A DNA stretch of 60,056 nucleotides from Acidobacteriota bacterium (lineage in GTDB: Bacteria; Acidobacteriota; Terriglobia; Terriglobales; Acidobacteriaceae), in contig JABCZC010000029.1 in NCBI GenBank assembly GCA_013289875.1, forward strand, positions 1 through 60,056, given 5' to 3'. Numbering within the stretch: the first letter of the stretch is position 1; the number at the start of each line of letters is the position of its first letter. Below are positions 45,765 through 53,537 of the stretch, in pieces. A model generated the notes under the pieces. It searched no databases, had not been told where the DNA came from, and saw nothing but the letters and a program-made list of their open reading frames with translations. Made by a program: the position numbers and the translations under genes.

Positions 45765-47510
45765 GTGGGCATTTCTCCCAGAATCAAAGCGCTGTCCTAT
45801 AGTCCGAACCGTCTGCTCGCGCGTTTTCCGGCCATGGAAACTGTGCTCGAAGTGGCGACGCTGTTCATCCTCGCCGCATTTTTCCTCTTCTATGGCCTCG
45901 TCCCCATCTTTGGAGGACCGGGTATCGGCCTGGTAGGCGCCGACGAGCCCCGCTATGCGCAGATCGCACGTGAAATGCTCGCCCGTCGCGACTACATCAC
46001 TCCCATTCTGTGGGGCAAGCCATGGCTGGAAAAACCCGCACTCTATTACTGGCGCGCCATGTTCTCCTTCCGCGAGTTCGGCGTCCACGACTGGTCAGCC
46101 CGGCTGCCTTCCGCCACCTTCGCCTTCATCCTCGTCACGCTCATCTACCTGCACATTCGGCGCTTCCGCCGCGGAGGCCAGCTTGACGCGGCGCTTATCA
46201 CGGCATCCTGCGCCGGCATCATCGCTTTTGCGCGCGGAGCATCCACGGACATGCAGCTTGCCGCCCCATTCTGCATCGGCATGCTCGGCTGGTACGCCTG
46301 GTACGAGACGGACAGCAAATTCTGGCTCTTCGATCTCTACTTCTTCGTCGGAGCAGCGACCCTTGCCAAGGGTCCGGTTGCGCCCTTCCTGGCGATGGTC
46401 ATCATCGTCGCCTTCGCCGCTTTGCGACGAGAGTGGGCTATCCTGCGCCGCACCATCTGGTGGCCTGGAGTTGCCCTCTATCTCGCCATGGTGCTGCCGT
46501 GGTTTATCGCCGTGCAACACCGCAACCCCAATTTTCTGAAGATTTTTTTTCTGGAACACAATCTCGAGCGCTTCGCCACCAGCCGTTTCCAGCACGAACA
46601 CGAGTTCTGGTTCTATTTCCCCATTGTCCTTCTGGCGCTTACCCCCTGGGCCGTCATCGCTATCGCCGCCTTCATCGACGCTGTGCGTCAATCCATCGCC
46701 GAATGGAAGGCCCGTCGCGCCAAATACCACTACATGGGCAATTTCCGCCCCGGCGATGCTTTTCCTGAGTTTCTCGTCCTCTGGGCGCTTGTCCCCATCA
46801 TCTTTTTTTCGCTCTCCGAGTCCAAACTTCCCGGCTACATTCTTCCCTCCATCCCGCCGCTCACCATCCTCACCGGCGATTACCTCAATCGCATGCGGGA
46901 GCGCGGGCTGAAACCCTGGTTGCTCATCGCCCACGCCCTGCTCACCGGGGTACTCACCGCTTTCGTGGTTCTCCTGCCGTTGCATCTCCAGCGCCCCGAG
47001 GCTCTCCCGCCTTTCAATGCGATGCTCGCTGGAGGCATGACCGCATTCGCCGCTACGATCTTCATTCTTATTACCGTCTACCGCTTCGGCCTGAAGCGTC
47101 TGCGCATCGCCACCATGGCCCCCATGGTCATCATGCTGTTGTTCCTCTTCGGGATCGGGCCCTTTTTCGGCATCCACGCCTTTGCCAACACCAAGCGCAA
47201 CATCGCCCTCATCGATCTCACCTACTCCGCCCGCCCTCTGGCGCAGATCCTGGCGCAGATCACGCCTCCCGATGGAACGGTGGCCGTTTTTCAGGTCCGC
47301 CGCGATCTCGAATTCGGACTTTCCTTCTATCGCGACAGCCGTGTTGTAAATTATGACAAGGATGGGGTTCCACGACAGCAGCACATCCTCGTGGTGCGTG
47401 AATCCTACATCGACCAGTTGCGCCCGTTGCTCCAGGGAAGGACATACGAGCCCCTGTTCACGTATCCTGCTCAGAACCTGGTCGTGTACACAGTTTCCGC
47501 GAGCCAATAG
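45765..47510 (+). CDS. ArnT/PMT-like membrane glycosyltransferase
   Basis: Integral membrane glycosyltransferase (GT83-type), about 12 hydrophobic segments, 581 residues from GTG 45765 or 558 from ATG 45834. The motif VGADEPRYAQIAREML with the DE pair matches the polyprenyl-phosphate sugar donor site of ArnT-like proteins; WLEKPALYYW, LPGYILPSIP and FLEHNLERFAT are further family stretches. The C-terminal ~80 residues form a soluble periplasmic domain. Transfers a sugar from a lipid carrier to a periplasmic acceptor, perhaps lipid A; the acceptor is not known. Confidence 0.85.
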   Translation: MGISPRIKALSYSPNRLLARFPAMETVLEVATLFILAAFFLFYGLVPIFGGPGIGLVGADEPRYAQIAREMLARRDYITPILWGKPWLEKPALYYWRAMFSFREFGVHDWSARLPSATFAFILVTLIYLHIRRFRRGGQLDAALITASCAGIIAFARGASTDMQLAAPFCIGMLGWYAWYETDSKFWLFDLYFFVGAATLAKGPVAPFLAMVIIVAFAALRREWAILRRTIWWPGVALYLAMVLPWFIAVQHRNPNFLKIFFLEHNLERFATSRFQHEHEFWFYFPIVLLALTPWAVIAIAAFIDAVRQSIAEWKARRAKYHYMGNFRPGDAFPEFLVLWALVPIIFFSLSESKLPGYILPSIPPLTILTGDYLNRMRERGLKPWLLIAHALLTGVLTAFVVLLPLHLQRPEALPPFNAMLAGGMTAFAATIFILITVYRFGLKRLRIATMAPMVIMLLFLFGIGPFFGIHAFANTKRNIALIDLTYSARPLAQILAQITPPDGTVAVFQVRRDLEFGLSFYRDSRVVNYDKDGVPRQQHILVVRESYIDQLRPLLQGRTYEPLFTYPAQNLVVYTVSASQ

Positions 47511-47772
47511 CGTGATGCATTCCGGCGGGGACATTAAGACTTAGCCGAGCCCTGAGAATCGGCCTCGGTAGCCGGAGCAGATCGCTGGATCGAACGGCCG
47601 CCGCTTTGGGCGGACACGAATATTCCGGGTTTGTCCATTTATGGTTATCTCCACCTGAAACGCGGGCTCTCAATACAGGTCGAGATATTTAGTACGCTTC
47701 TGAGGGTTCATTGCGCTGGCTGCCGTTGATTCCTGCGCGTAAATTCTTACCGATTGCAAGGGACGGGACACC

Positions 47773-48753
47773 ATGACACCGGCGCTCCAACTCGAGATCC
47801 TCGACCTCCGGCACTTCTCGGCAGCCAGCCTGCGCCCGCTGCTCGAAGCCGAATCCCGTCTGTGGAGCGAGCGCCTCGAATGGGATTACCGAGCCTCCGC
47901 CGATCTGTTGCTGCAATATCTGGATTCGCGCTTGCTGCCCGGTTACGTAGCCATTGAGAATGGGCGTGTTGCAGGCTACCTCTTCTGCGTCTATGAAGAG
48001 CACAAAGCCGTGATCGGCGACGTCTTCGCCCTTCAGCCTCAAAACTCTGAGGCCACGGCCACCGATATCGAGTTGCGACTGCTTGAGAGCCTGATCGAGC
48101 TGCTTCAGAATTCTCCTGGCGTCGACCGGATTGAATCGCAGCTTCTCCTGCACCCGCATGGTCTGCACGCCGGCGCCTTCCGCGCTGCGGGCTTTCAGAT
48201 TTACAAGCGCCTCTTCATGCGGCTCGATCTGTCGGGACTTGCCCATGCTACAGGTCGGCACTCTTTGCTCCACGGTCTCGCCATGCGCTCCTGGCGCGAG
48301 GACGACTTCAATGCCGCGGCTCATCTGATTTCGGGCGCATACGATGGCCATCTCGACAGCCACATCAACGATCAGTACCGGACAGTCGCCGGCTCGCTCC
48401 GATTCCTGCACAACATCGTCCGCTTTCCCGGTTGCGGATTGTTTGATGCAGCGGCATCCCGGGTGCTGGTGCATTCAGGCAGCCACGAGATTGCCGCAAT
48501 TCTGCTCTGCTCGCGGGTGCGTGACGATATCGCGCACGTCACGCAGCTCTGCGTCGCGAAAGACAGCCGCGGTCACGGACTCGGCGCCATCCTGATCGAC
48601 GAGTGCGCCGCTCATCTTAAAGCCCAGGGATTCCGCGCTCTTACCCTCACCGTGACCGAAGCCAATCAAAACGCGGTGGCCCTCTACCGGCGGGAAGGCT
48701 TTGGTGTGACTCACACCTTCGACGCAATGCTTTGGGAGAGAGGGGCTAGCTAA
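47773..48753 (+). CDS. tandem GNAT N-acetyltransferase
   Basis: A 326-residue protein with two GNAT folds. The N-terminal half (about 1-160) has weak acetyltransferase strands (GYVAIENGRVAGYLFCVYEE); the C-terminal half (about 170-320) carries the complete acetyl-CoA motif (THVTQLCVAK-like AHVTQLCVAKDSRGHGLGAI, then NQNAVALYRREGFGVTH). The N-terminal copy may be a degenerate, structural domain. AAGGGACGGG precedes the ATG. Substrate unknown. Confidence 0.85.
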   Translation: MTPALQLEILDLRHFSAASLRPLLEAESRLWSERLEWDYRASADLLLQYLDSRLLPGYVAIENGRVAGYLFCVYEEHKAVIGDVFALQPQNSEATATDIELRLLESLIELLQNSPGVDRIESQLLLHPHGLHAGAFRAAGFQIYKRLFMRLDLSGLAHATGRHSLLHGLAMRSWREDDFNAAAHLISGAYDGHLDSHINDQYRTVAGSLRFLHNIVRFPGCGLFDAAASRVLVHSGSHEIAAILLCSRVRDDIAHVTQLCVAKDSRGHGLGAILIDECAAHLKAQGFRALTLTVTEANQNAVALYRREGFGVTHTFDAMLWERGAS

Positions 48754-49074
48754 GAGGCGGAAAGCTAAAGTCCGGACCGCAAGGCCTCGCAGCTCGCGAA
48801 ACTCAAAATTCTCTCCTTCGGCGCCGCTTTTTTTTTACAGAGGATCTTGAGGCATTGATGCGCCAGCCGAAGAAAGCTACCCTTATGCGCTACTACCTAC
48901 TGGGTACTCCTCAATAAGTACGTCTCCTGGAGACTTGAATCCTGCAGCAGCGGCGCTACAGTTTGCAGTGTGCCGAGCTGGATTAGCCCGAATGAGCTAG
49001 CCTCTGCCCAAAAGGGTTCGCGTCCAGACCGTGCACGTGATGTGAACGTCTAGTCCGTTTTTGAAGGAGGAGTC
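48754..49074. other. intergenic region with no gene detected
   Basis: A 321-base gap. It contains a run of nine T after GGCGCCGC near 48822-48838, which may be a terminator for the upstream GNAT gene, and the odd palindrome GTCTCCTGGAGAC (48922-48934). The last bases carry GAAGGAGGAG, the ribosome binding site of the next gene. No tRNA or open frame with a ribosome binding site was found. Confidence 0.4.
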
Positions 49075-49419
49075 ATGCCAGCCATTTTGTATGAGGCTCC
49101 CCCCCGCCGCCTGCAAGTCTCAAGCCGTCCCTTGTTTCGCCTCTCTGTCTGCCTTCTCGCGACGCTCTTCGGAGTTTTCGCGATAACTGTCTCGTTGCGA
49201 TACGTCGTCCAATTCCATGCAGCTTTATTCGCTGACTGGTCCGTTTTGGCGGTGCTGCTCACGGTCTGGTTTGCGACACTCATCAACATGTACAGGCTCG
49301 CATTCGTGGCTCTTGGTGCCGACAGATCCCACGGAGCTACCAAGAGTCCCGGCAAAACAGTGTCCTGGCCAACCACGTCAGCAGTCGAAATCGATTTCGA
49401 CTGCGATGAACGGTACTGA
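49075..49419 (+). CDS. small membrane protein, unknown
   Basis: A 114-residue protein with two hydrophobic segments (about 23-44 and 54-78) and a polar end. GAAGGAGGAG (49062-49071) is a strong ribosome binding site just before the ATG. The final residues AVEIDFDC are encoded by a perfect 24-bp palindrome. No domain is recognised. The downstream hairpin (49427-49449) may end the transcript. Confidence 0.65.
   Translation: MPAILYEAPPRRLQVSSRPLFRLSVCLLATLFGVFAITVSLRYVVQFHAALFADWSVLAVLLTVWFATLINMYRLAFVALGADRSHGATKSPGKTVSWPTTSAVEIDFDCDERY
49381..49404. repeat. perfect 24-bp palindrome
   Basis: GCAGTCGAAATC followed by its exact reverse complement, with no mismatch and no loop, over 24 bases. 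It lies inside the 3' end of the small membrane protein gene and encodes AVEIDFDC. It could bind a dimeric protein or form a cruciform or stable hairpin in RNA. Confidence 0.75.
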
Positions 49420-49426
49420 GGCAAGT

Positions 49427-49449
49427 CACCAGGCCGGTTAGCCTTGGTG
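49427..49449 (+). terminator. stem-loop after small membrane gene
   Basis: CACCAGGC (49427-49434) pairs with GCCTTGGTG (49441-49449) with one bulged base and a CGGTTA loop. It begins 7 bases after the stop. There is no U-tract; termination is uncertain. Confidence 0.4.
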
Positions 49450-49598
49450 GGACAGGAGCGACGGGAGTCCGTTCTCTGGAGTTCCAGGAGGGAGGAGCGA
49501 CGAAATATCGGTATCTTTGAGCAACCGTAGCAAGCGATCAGAGCGAGCAGCATTGCCGTCAGCGACAATGCGGCTGAACTCAGTTGACTGCTTCTCAG

Positions 49599-49778
49599 CT
49601 ATCTCCTGATCAGCCACATCACCCAGCTGGCCACGATCACGACGCCGACGAAGATGCTCCAGCAATAGAGACCGTACTGAACCATGGCTTTCGGCGTGGA
49701 CCGCTGCGTGATACCGAACACTACAGAAGCAAAGGTGGCGAAGAGCAAAACGGCGGAAAAATGGGAGGGAGCGAGCAT
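49599..49778 (-). CDS. 59-residue small membrane protein
   Basis: A small membrane protein whose ATG overlaps the stop of the upstream DUF6677-like gene (TAATG), so translation is likely coupled. Two hydrophobic segments (about 7-24 and 38-57) flank a short positively charged loop (QRSTPKAMVQ). It has no signal for cleavage or known motif. The coupling and the clean membrane profile support a real gene. Function is unknown; perhaps a partner of the DUF6677 protein. Confidence 0.6.
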   Translation of the reverse strand: MLAPSHFSAVLLFATFASVVFGITQRSTPKAMVQYGLYCWSIFVGVVIVASWVMWLIRR

Positions 49779-50188
49779 TAAGCCTTCCTGCCAATGCGCA
49801 GGTTGTGCGCGTCTACGGCGGAGATGAAATTCAGCAGGCCTGCCACGACCACGAACTTCGTACCGTAGTCGGCGGTCGCAATCTGCACCGCGCCATGTCC
49901 CAGGTCGAAGATCCGGCCCAGCGCATAGAAGAGCCCGTTGCCCAGATCGCCGGCGAAACCCAGCATGTCGAGCACATCGCCCGTGTTCGGCACGTACAAC
50001 TTGCCCTGCATTGCCAGTCCCAGCCAGAACATCGATGCGATCGAGACGAACAGCAGCAGCCCGCGCACCCAGCGTCCGGTCAGCACGTGACCTGCGCCCG
50101 GGACCAGCCAGCCTAAAATAAGGGCCGAGTAGAGGAAGCCCTGCGAGGTCGTTTGCGTCTTCGCGGGCACTTGAACTTTGGAAGCCAT
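49778..50188 (-). CDS. DUF6677-like membrane protein
   Basis: A 136-residue acidobacterial membrane protein with four hydrophobic segments. The N-terminal half has LGWLVPGAGHVLTGRWVRGLLLF, with a second conserved part in GDVLDMLGFAGDLGNGLFY and ATADYGTKFVVVAGLLNFISAVDAH, which reads as the DUF6677 family. ATG 50188 is preferred over upstream 50215. Function is unknown; encoded with a 59-residue partner. A divergent DinB gene lies upstream. Confidence 0.75.
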   Translation of the reverse strand: MASKVQVPAKTQTTSQGFLYSALILGWLVPGAGHVLTGRWVRGLLLFVSIASMFWLGLAMQGKLYVPNTGDVLDMLGFAGDLGNGLFYALGRIFDLGHGAVQIATADYGTKFVVVAGLLNFISAVDAHNLRIGRKA

Positions 50189-50317
50189 TTCTCTTTTGAA
50201 TATAACAGGGTGCACGTCCCGAAGGGCGCCGAATCAGGCCGCCAGAGCCGATACAATCAGTCTGTAAACGCCACTTTTTTGCGCGCCAAGAACGGATGAC
50301 GTGAAGTCAGGAGCACG

Positions 50318-50863
50318 ATGCAACATAACCTGCAGCAGACAATGTCGCTTCTCGCCCGCACCCCCGTCGCCTTCAATGCACTTCTGCGCGATCTGCCGGA
50401 AGCGTGGACCCACCATAACGAAGGTGAAAACACCTGGAATGCCTTCGAGGTAGTCGGCCATCTGATTGATTGCGAGCGTACGAACTGGATTCCACGGGCA
50501 AAGATCATACTCAACTCCGGCGAGAACCAGCCGTTCACGCCTTTTGATCGCGGCGGACACGTTCGAGAGACGCAGGGCAAGTCGCTTGGCCAGTTGCTGG
50601 ACGAATTTGCCCGACTGCGGACAGAAAACCTGGAAGAGCTGCGCGCATGGAATCTGCAGCCGGACGATCTCGCAAAGCGCGGACGGCATCCTGCCTTCGG
50701 AGCGGTCAGTTTGTCGGAGCTGCTGGCGACCTGGGCGGCTCACGACTTAACCCATCTGCACCAGGTCTCCAGAATCATGGCCCATCAATACCGAGAGACG
50801 GTGGGTCCGTGGAGCAAATATCTTGGTGTGCTTCAATGCACCGGGCATAGCGCAAACGGCTAA
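50318..50863 (+). CDS. DinB/YfiT-family protein
   Basis: A four-helix-bundle DinB_2-type protein of 181 residues. The metal-binding triad is suggested by H48 (VVGHLIDCE) and the paired histidines in AHDLTHLHQ. Family members are metal-dependent transferases (bacillithiol- or mycothiol-linked) in several bacteria, but the cofactor here is unknown. AGGAG precedes the ATG. It overlaps the end of the convergent M24 peptidase by 4 bases. Confidence 0.85.
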   Translation: MQHNLQQTMSLLARTPVAFNALLRDLPEAWTHHNEGENTWNAFEVVGHLIDCERTNWIPRAKIILNSGENQPFTPFDRGGHVRETQGKSLGQLLDEFARLRTENLEELRAWNLQPDDLAKRGRHPAFGAVSLSELLATWAAHDLTHLHQVSRIMAHQYRETVGPWSKYLGVLQCTGHSANG

Positions 50864-52041
50864 ATCCTCACCAGCTCCTGCTGCACCCGCCCGGTCGCGA
50901 CAGCCCGTTCCGCTGTGGCAATCATGTTCAGCTCGCTGCGAATTCCGAACTTCTTGAGATAGACCCCCGGCTCGACCGAAAAGCAGGTGTTCGGCAGAAT
51001 CAGCCGCTCATCGTGCGTCTCCAGATTGTCGAGATGCGCCCCATTGCCGTGCAGCGTGTTACTGATGTTGTGTCCGGTGCGGTGCGTGAAGAACTTGCCA
51101 TAACCGGCCTCGCCGATCACGGCCCGTGCCGCATCGTCCGCCTGCCATCCTGCGATCGGCTGCCTGCTGTAGAAAGCCTCCTTCACCACCTGCACCGCTG
51201 CATCGCGCGCCTCCCTGACCACCTCGAAAACCTGTTGCTCTTTTTCCGATGGCTCGCGGCCCACCACGCCCGTCCAGGTGATGTCGTAGTAGCAGGTACC
51301 GGGCCGGTTCTTGCGCGCCCAGATGTCGATCAGCACGAAGTCGCCGTTCTTTATCTCTTTTGCGCTCGCCTCCGTGGGTTCATAGTGTGAGTCCGCGCTG
51401 TTCTCGTTTACGGACACATTCGGCCCGTTCTCCCACACGAGGCCAGCGCGCCGCATCGCCTCCTGGAGCCACTGCACGATGTCGTGTTCTGTTACTCGCG
51501 CCGGTGCGCCAGTAGCGGGACGAACCCGGCGTCCAATCTCGCGAAATCCCTCCGCCAGAATTTCGTCAAGAGCCTTCTGCGCCTCGTAGTGGCTGGCAAT
51601 CTGCGTGTCCGTCAGGACAGCCTCGAAGCGGCTCACCAGATCCGCCGAACTCACCACCGTCTTGCCCATCTCGCGCAGCACTTCCATCGTGCCCGCATCG
51701 AGCATCGAGACGTACATGATCGCGTTGCGCGGCGAATACTGCATGGCAATCGTCTCGTAGGGAGCGAGCATCGCGTCCAGCCCGATCTCCAGCTCCTGCC
51801 ACGACGAGTACACGCCCGTCGAGCCCGGCAGCGAATCCAGGCGGCCGGATTCGATGCGATGCACCAGCTTGCGGGGCTCGCCCGCGGCTGGAATGGCGTA
51901 ATACCAGCGCCGCGTTACATGCGCGCTCTCCGGCAATCCGAGAATGGAGTAAGCGATGGGATCGCGATGGTGATGATCGTAGAAAAGCCAGGCGTCGAGC
52001 GCCTGCTCGCGGAGAGCGGCTTGAATCGCGTCGATCTGCAT
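50860..52041 (-). CDS. M24-family metallopeptidase (Xaa-Pro peptidase-like)
   Basis: A 393-residue creatinase/prolidase-fold protein with an N-terminal creatinase domain and a C-terminal pita-bread domain. The five metal ligands are visible as D in LIDIWAR, D in YYDITWTG, H in FFTHRTGHNI, E in SVEPGVYL and E in IRSELNMI. Likely cleaves Xaa-Pro peptides or acts as an aminopeptidase P. ATG 52041 has AGGAG 8 bases upstream. It is convergent with DinB. Confidence 0.88.
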   Translation of the reverse strand: MQIDAIQAALREQALDAWLFYDHHHRDPIAYSILGLPESAHVTRRWYYAIPAAGEPRKLVHRIESGRLDSLPGSTGVYSSWQELEIGLDAMLAPYETIAMQYSPRNAIMYVSMLDAGTMEVLREMGKTVVSSADLVSRFEAVLTDTQIASHYEAQKALDEILAEGFREIGRRVRPATGAPARVTEHDIVQWLQEAMRRAGLVWENGPNVSVNENSADSHYEPTEASAKEIKNGDFVLIDIWARKNRPGTCYYDITWTGVVGREPSEKEQQVFEVVREARDAAVQVVKEAFYSRQPIAGWQADDAARAVIGEAGYGKFFTHRTGHNISNTLHGNGAHLDNLETHDERLILPNTCFSVEPGVYLKKFGIRSELNMIATAERAVATGRVQQELVRI

Positions 52042-52193
52042 GCGAGGCTCCTGTTAGAACCACAAGTCTACCCGAAGGCTGTTGACATGACACGACAACC
52101 GGGCAGCAAATCGCTTTGGTTCGCCGGGCCGATGTTATAGACTCAACCTCTCGCTCGACCCCGTAGAGAAATCAGGTATCGAGGCGCTATTTC

Positions 52194-52370
52194 ATGAGAC
52201 TGGGTACCGCATTCATCGCTTTTCTGGTCGGACTTGCCGGCATCTCAACGATGGTGGCATCGCATCGCCTTGAGCATATCCGCTCAGTGGACACGATCCA
52301 GTTGGTCGCATGCGGAATGTGTTTCGGCATCGCGATTGTGCTGGCGGCGCGGGGTCGAAAACACGTCTAG
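52194..52370 (+). CDS. 58-residue small membrane protein
   Basis: An open frame of 58 residues with two hydrophobic segments (about 5-21 and 34-52), a polar loop and a basic tail (RGRKHV). It ends one base before the convergent DsbA-like gene. The upstream sequence GAGGCGC is a moderate ribosome binding site. No domain is recognised; support is the hydrophobic profile only, so the call is tentative. Confidence 0.45.
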   Translation: MRLGTAFIAFLVGLAGISTMVASHRLEHIRSVDTIQLVACGMCFGIAIVLAARGRKHV

Positions 52371-52371
52371 G

Positions 52372-53001
52372 CTATTTCTTCCCGTGTGCGGTCGCCTCCG
52401 TCGCCTGGTCGAGCATCGTGTACAGCTTGTTATAGTCGGTTACCTCGAGATACGGAGGAGCGCCGCCAGTCCGATCCGTCACCACCCAAACGGTGGGCGT
52501 CTGGTGCACGCCCAGCCGCTCGCCCAGCGCCTGGTCGGCCTTCACCTCATCGGCGAGCTTGCCCTGCGGATCGATCACAAAGGGCAGCGCGACGCCGTGC
52601 TGCTGCGCGAACTTCTCTGTAAACGTGCGCAGATCGTCCTTGGTCTCGATACTGATCTGGTTCGCGAAGATGTAGTCGCGATATTCGTTGCCGAGCTTTT
52701 TGGGCTGCGTGTCGAACCACCGCGCATTTACTGCCGCCTGAAAACTCCAGACGTGCATCTGCAAAGGAAAATCGTGCCTCAGCCAGGGAATGTGGTATTT
52801 GGCCGCCGCATCCTTGATCGTCGGATTCTGCCGCGCGCACATCGGACACTCCATGTCCGCAAACTCAATCAGCGCCACGTGCGAGCCTGCGGGAGGCTTG
52901 AGGGCAGACATGTCATGCTGGGCGTGGCTCACCTGAGCGCCGAGCGCGAGAACAATACCGGTAAGAGAAAGCAAAACGTTGCGTAGCATAGTGAATGACA
53001 T
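52372..53001 (-). CDS. DsbA-like periplasmic thiol oxidoreductase
   Basis: A 209-residue thioredoxin-fold protein. A signal peptide (LRNVLLSLTGIVLALGAQVSHA) is followed by CPMC (C52/C55) and, near the end, the cis-proline loop HQTPTVWVV. DsbA_4/thioredoxin_4 style; introduces or isomerises disulfides in periplasmic proteins. ATG 53001 opens the signal peptide; the frame is open to 53067 upstream. It is divergent from a VKOR gene, which likely re-oxidises it. Confidence 0.88.
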   Translation of the reverse strand: MSFTMLRNVLLSLTGIVLALGAQVSHAQHDMSALKPPAGSHVALIEFADMECPMCARQNPTIKDAAAKYHIPWLRHDFPLQMHVWSFQAAVNARWFDTQPKKLGNEYRDYIFANQISIETKDDLRTFTEKFAQQHGVALPFVIDPQGKLADEVKADQALGERLGVHQTPTVWVVTDRTGGAPPYLEVTDYNKLYTMLDQATEATAHGKK

Positions 53002-53105
53002 GATTTTATCGCTTCCGAGCGCTCGTCGGCGAGTAGCGCCCAGAGCGTCCACAGAGACGGTCAACATAGAATCGGTATAAGCCGAAGGAGAAAAAGACCA
53101 AGTTC

Positions 53106-53510
53106 ATGCGATTCCTGATTGCGTTCCTTGCCCTTGCGGGCATCGTCGTTTCTACCCTGGCACTGCGCGTGCACTACTCGAACGATGTCCAACCCTGCGA
53201 CATCAACGCCCACTGGGACTGCGGCATCGTAAACCACAGCCGCTACGCTGAGATCCATCACATCCCCGTTGCCGCCATCGGAATCGCCGGCTATTTTGTC
53301 CTCGGCCTGCTTGCGCTGCTGCGCCGCCGCGGATTCACGCTTGGCGCCGCGCTCGTTGGCCTGGGATTCGCCCTTTACTTGACAAACATCGAAGCCCACA
53401 AGCTCGAGGTCTGGTGCCTGTACTGCGTCATATCCCAGGGAATTATCGCTCTCATCGCCCTTTTCTCATTGGTCTGGATGTTCGTCGGGAGGCGCAGAAC
53501 GGTTGTCTAA
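53106..53510 (+). CDS. vitamin K epoxide reductase family protein
   Basis: A four-helix membrane oxidoreductase (134 residues) that takes electrons from a DsbA-like partner and passes them to a quinone, replacing DsbB. Cysteine pairs C31/C39 in the periplasmic loop and C104/C107 (CLYC, membrane-buried) are all present, and S45 before RYAEI matches the conserved serine. Lies divergently 104 bases from the DsbA-like gene. The pair forms a disulfide-formation system. Confidence 0.9.
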   Translation: MRFLIAFLALAGIVVSTLALRVHYSNDVQPCDINAHWDCGIVNHSRYAEIHHIPVAAIGIAGYFVLGLLALLRRRGFTLGAALVGLGFALYLTNIEAHKLEVWCLYCVISQGIIALIALFSLVWMFVGRRRTVV

Positions 53511-53537
53511 ACCGGCCAGCATCGGAGGATTCGCTGC

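Noticed and set aside
49050..49568. Minus-strand frame of 172 residues starting like a lipoprotein.
   Set aside because: Runs opposite to a small gene with a strong ribosome binding site; beyond the first ~20 residues it has no protein-like pattern.
49438..49794. Minus-strand frame of 118 residues overlapping the 59-residue gene in another frame.
   Set aside because: Arginine-rich shadow sequence; the coupled 59-residue frame is a clean membrane profile and is preferred.
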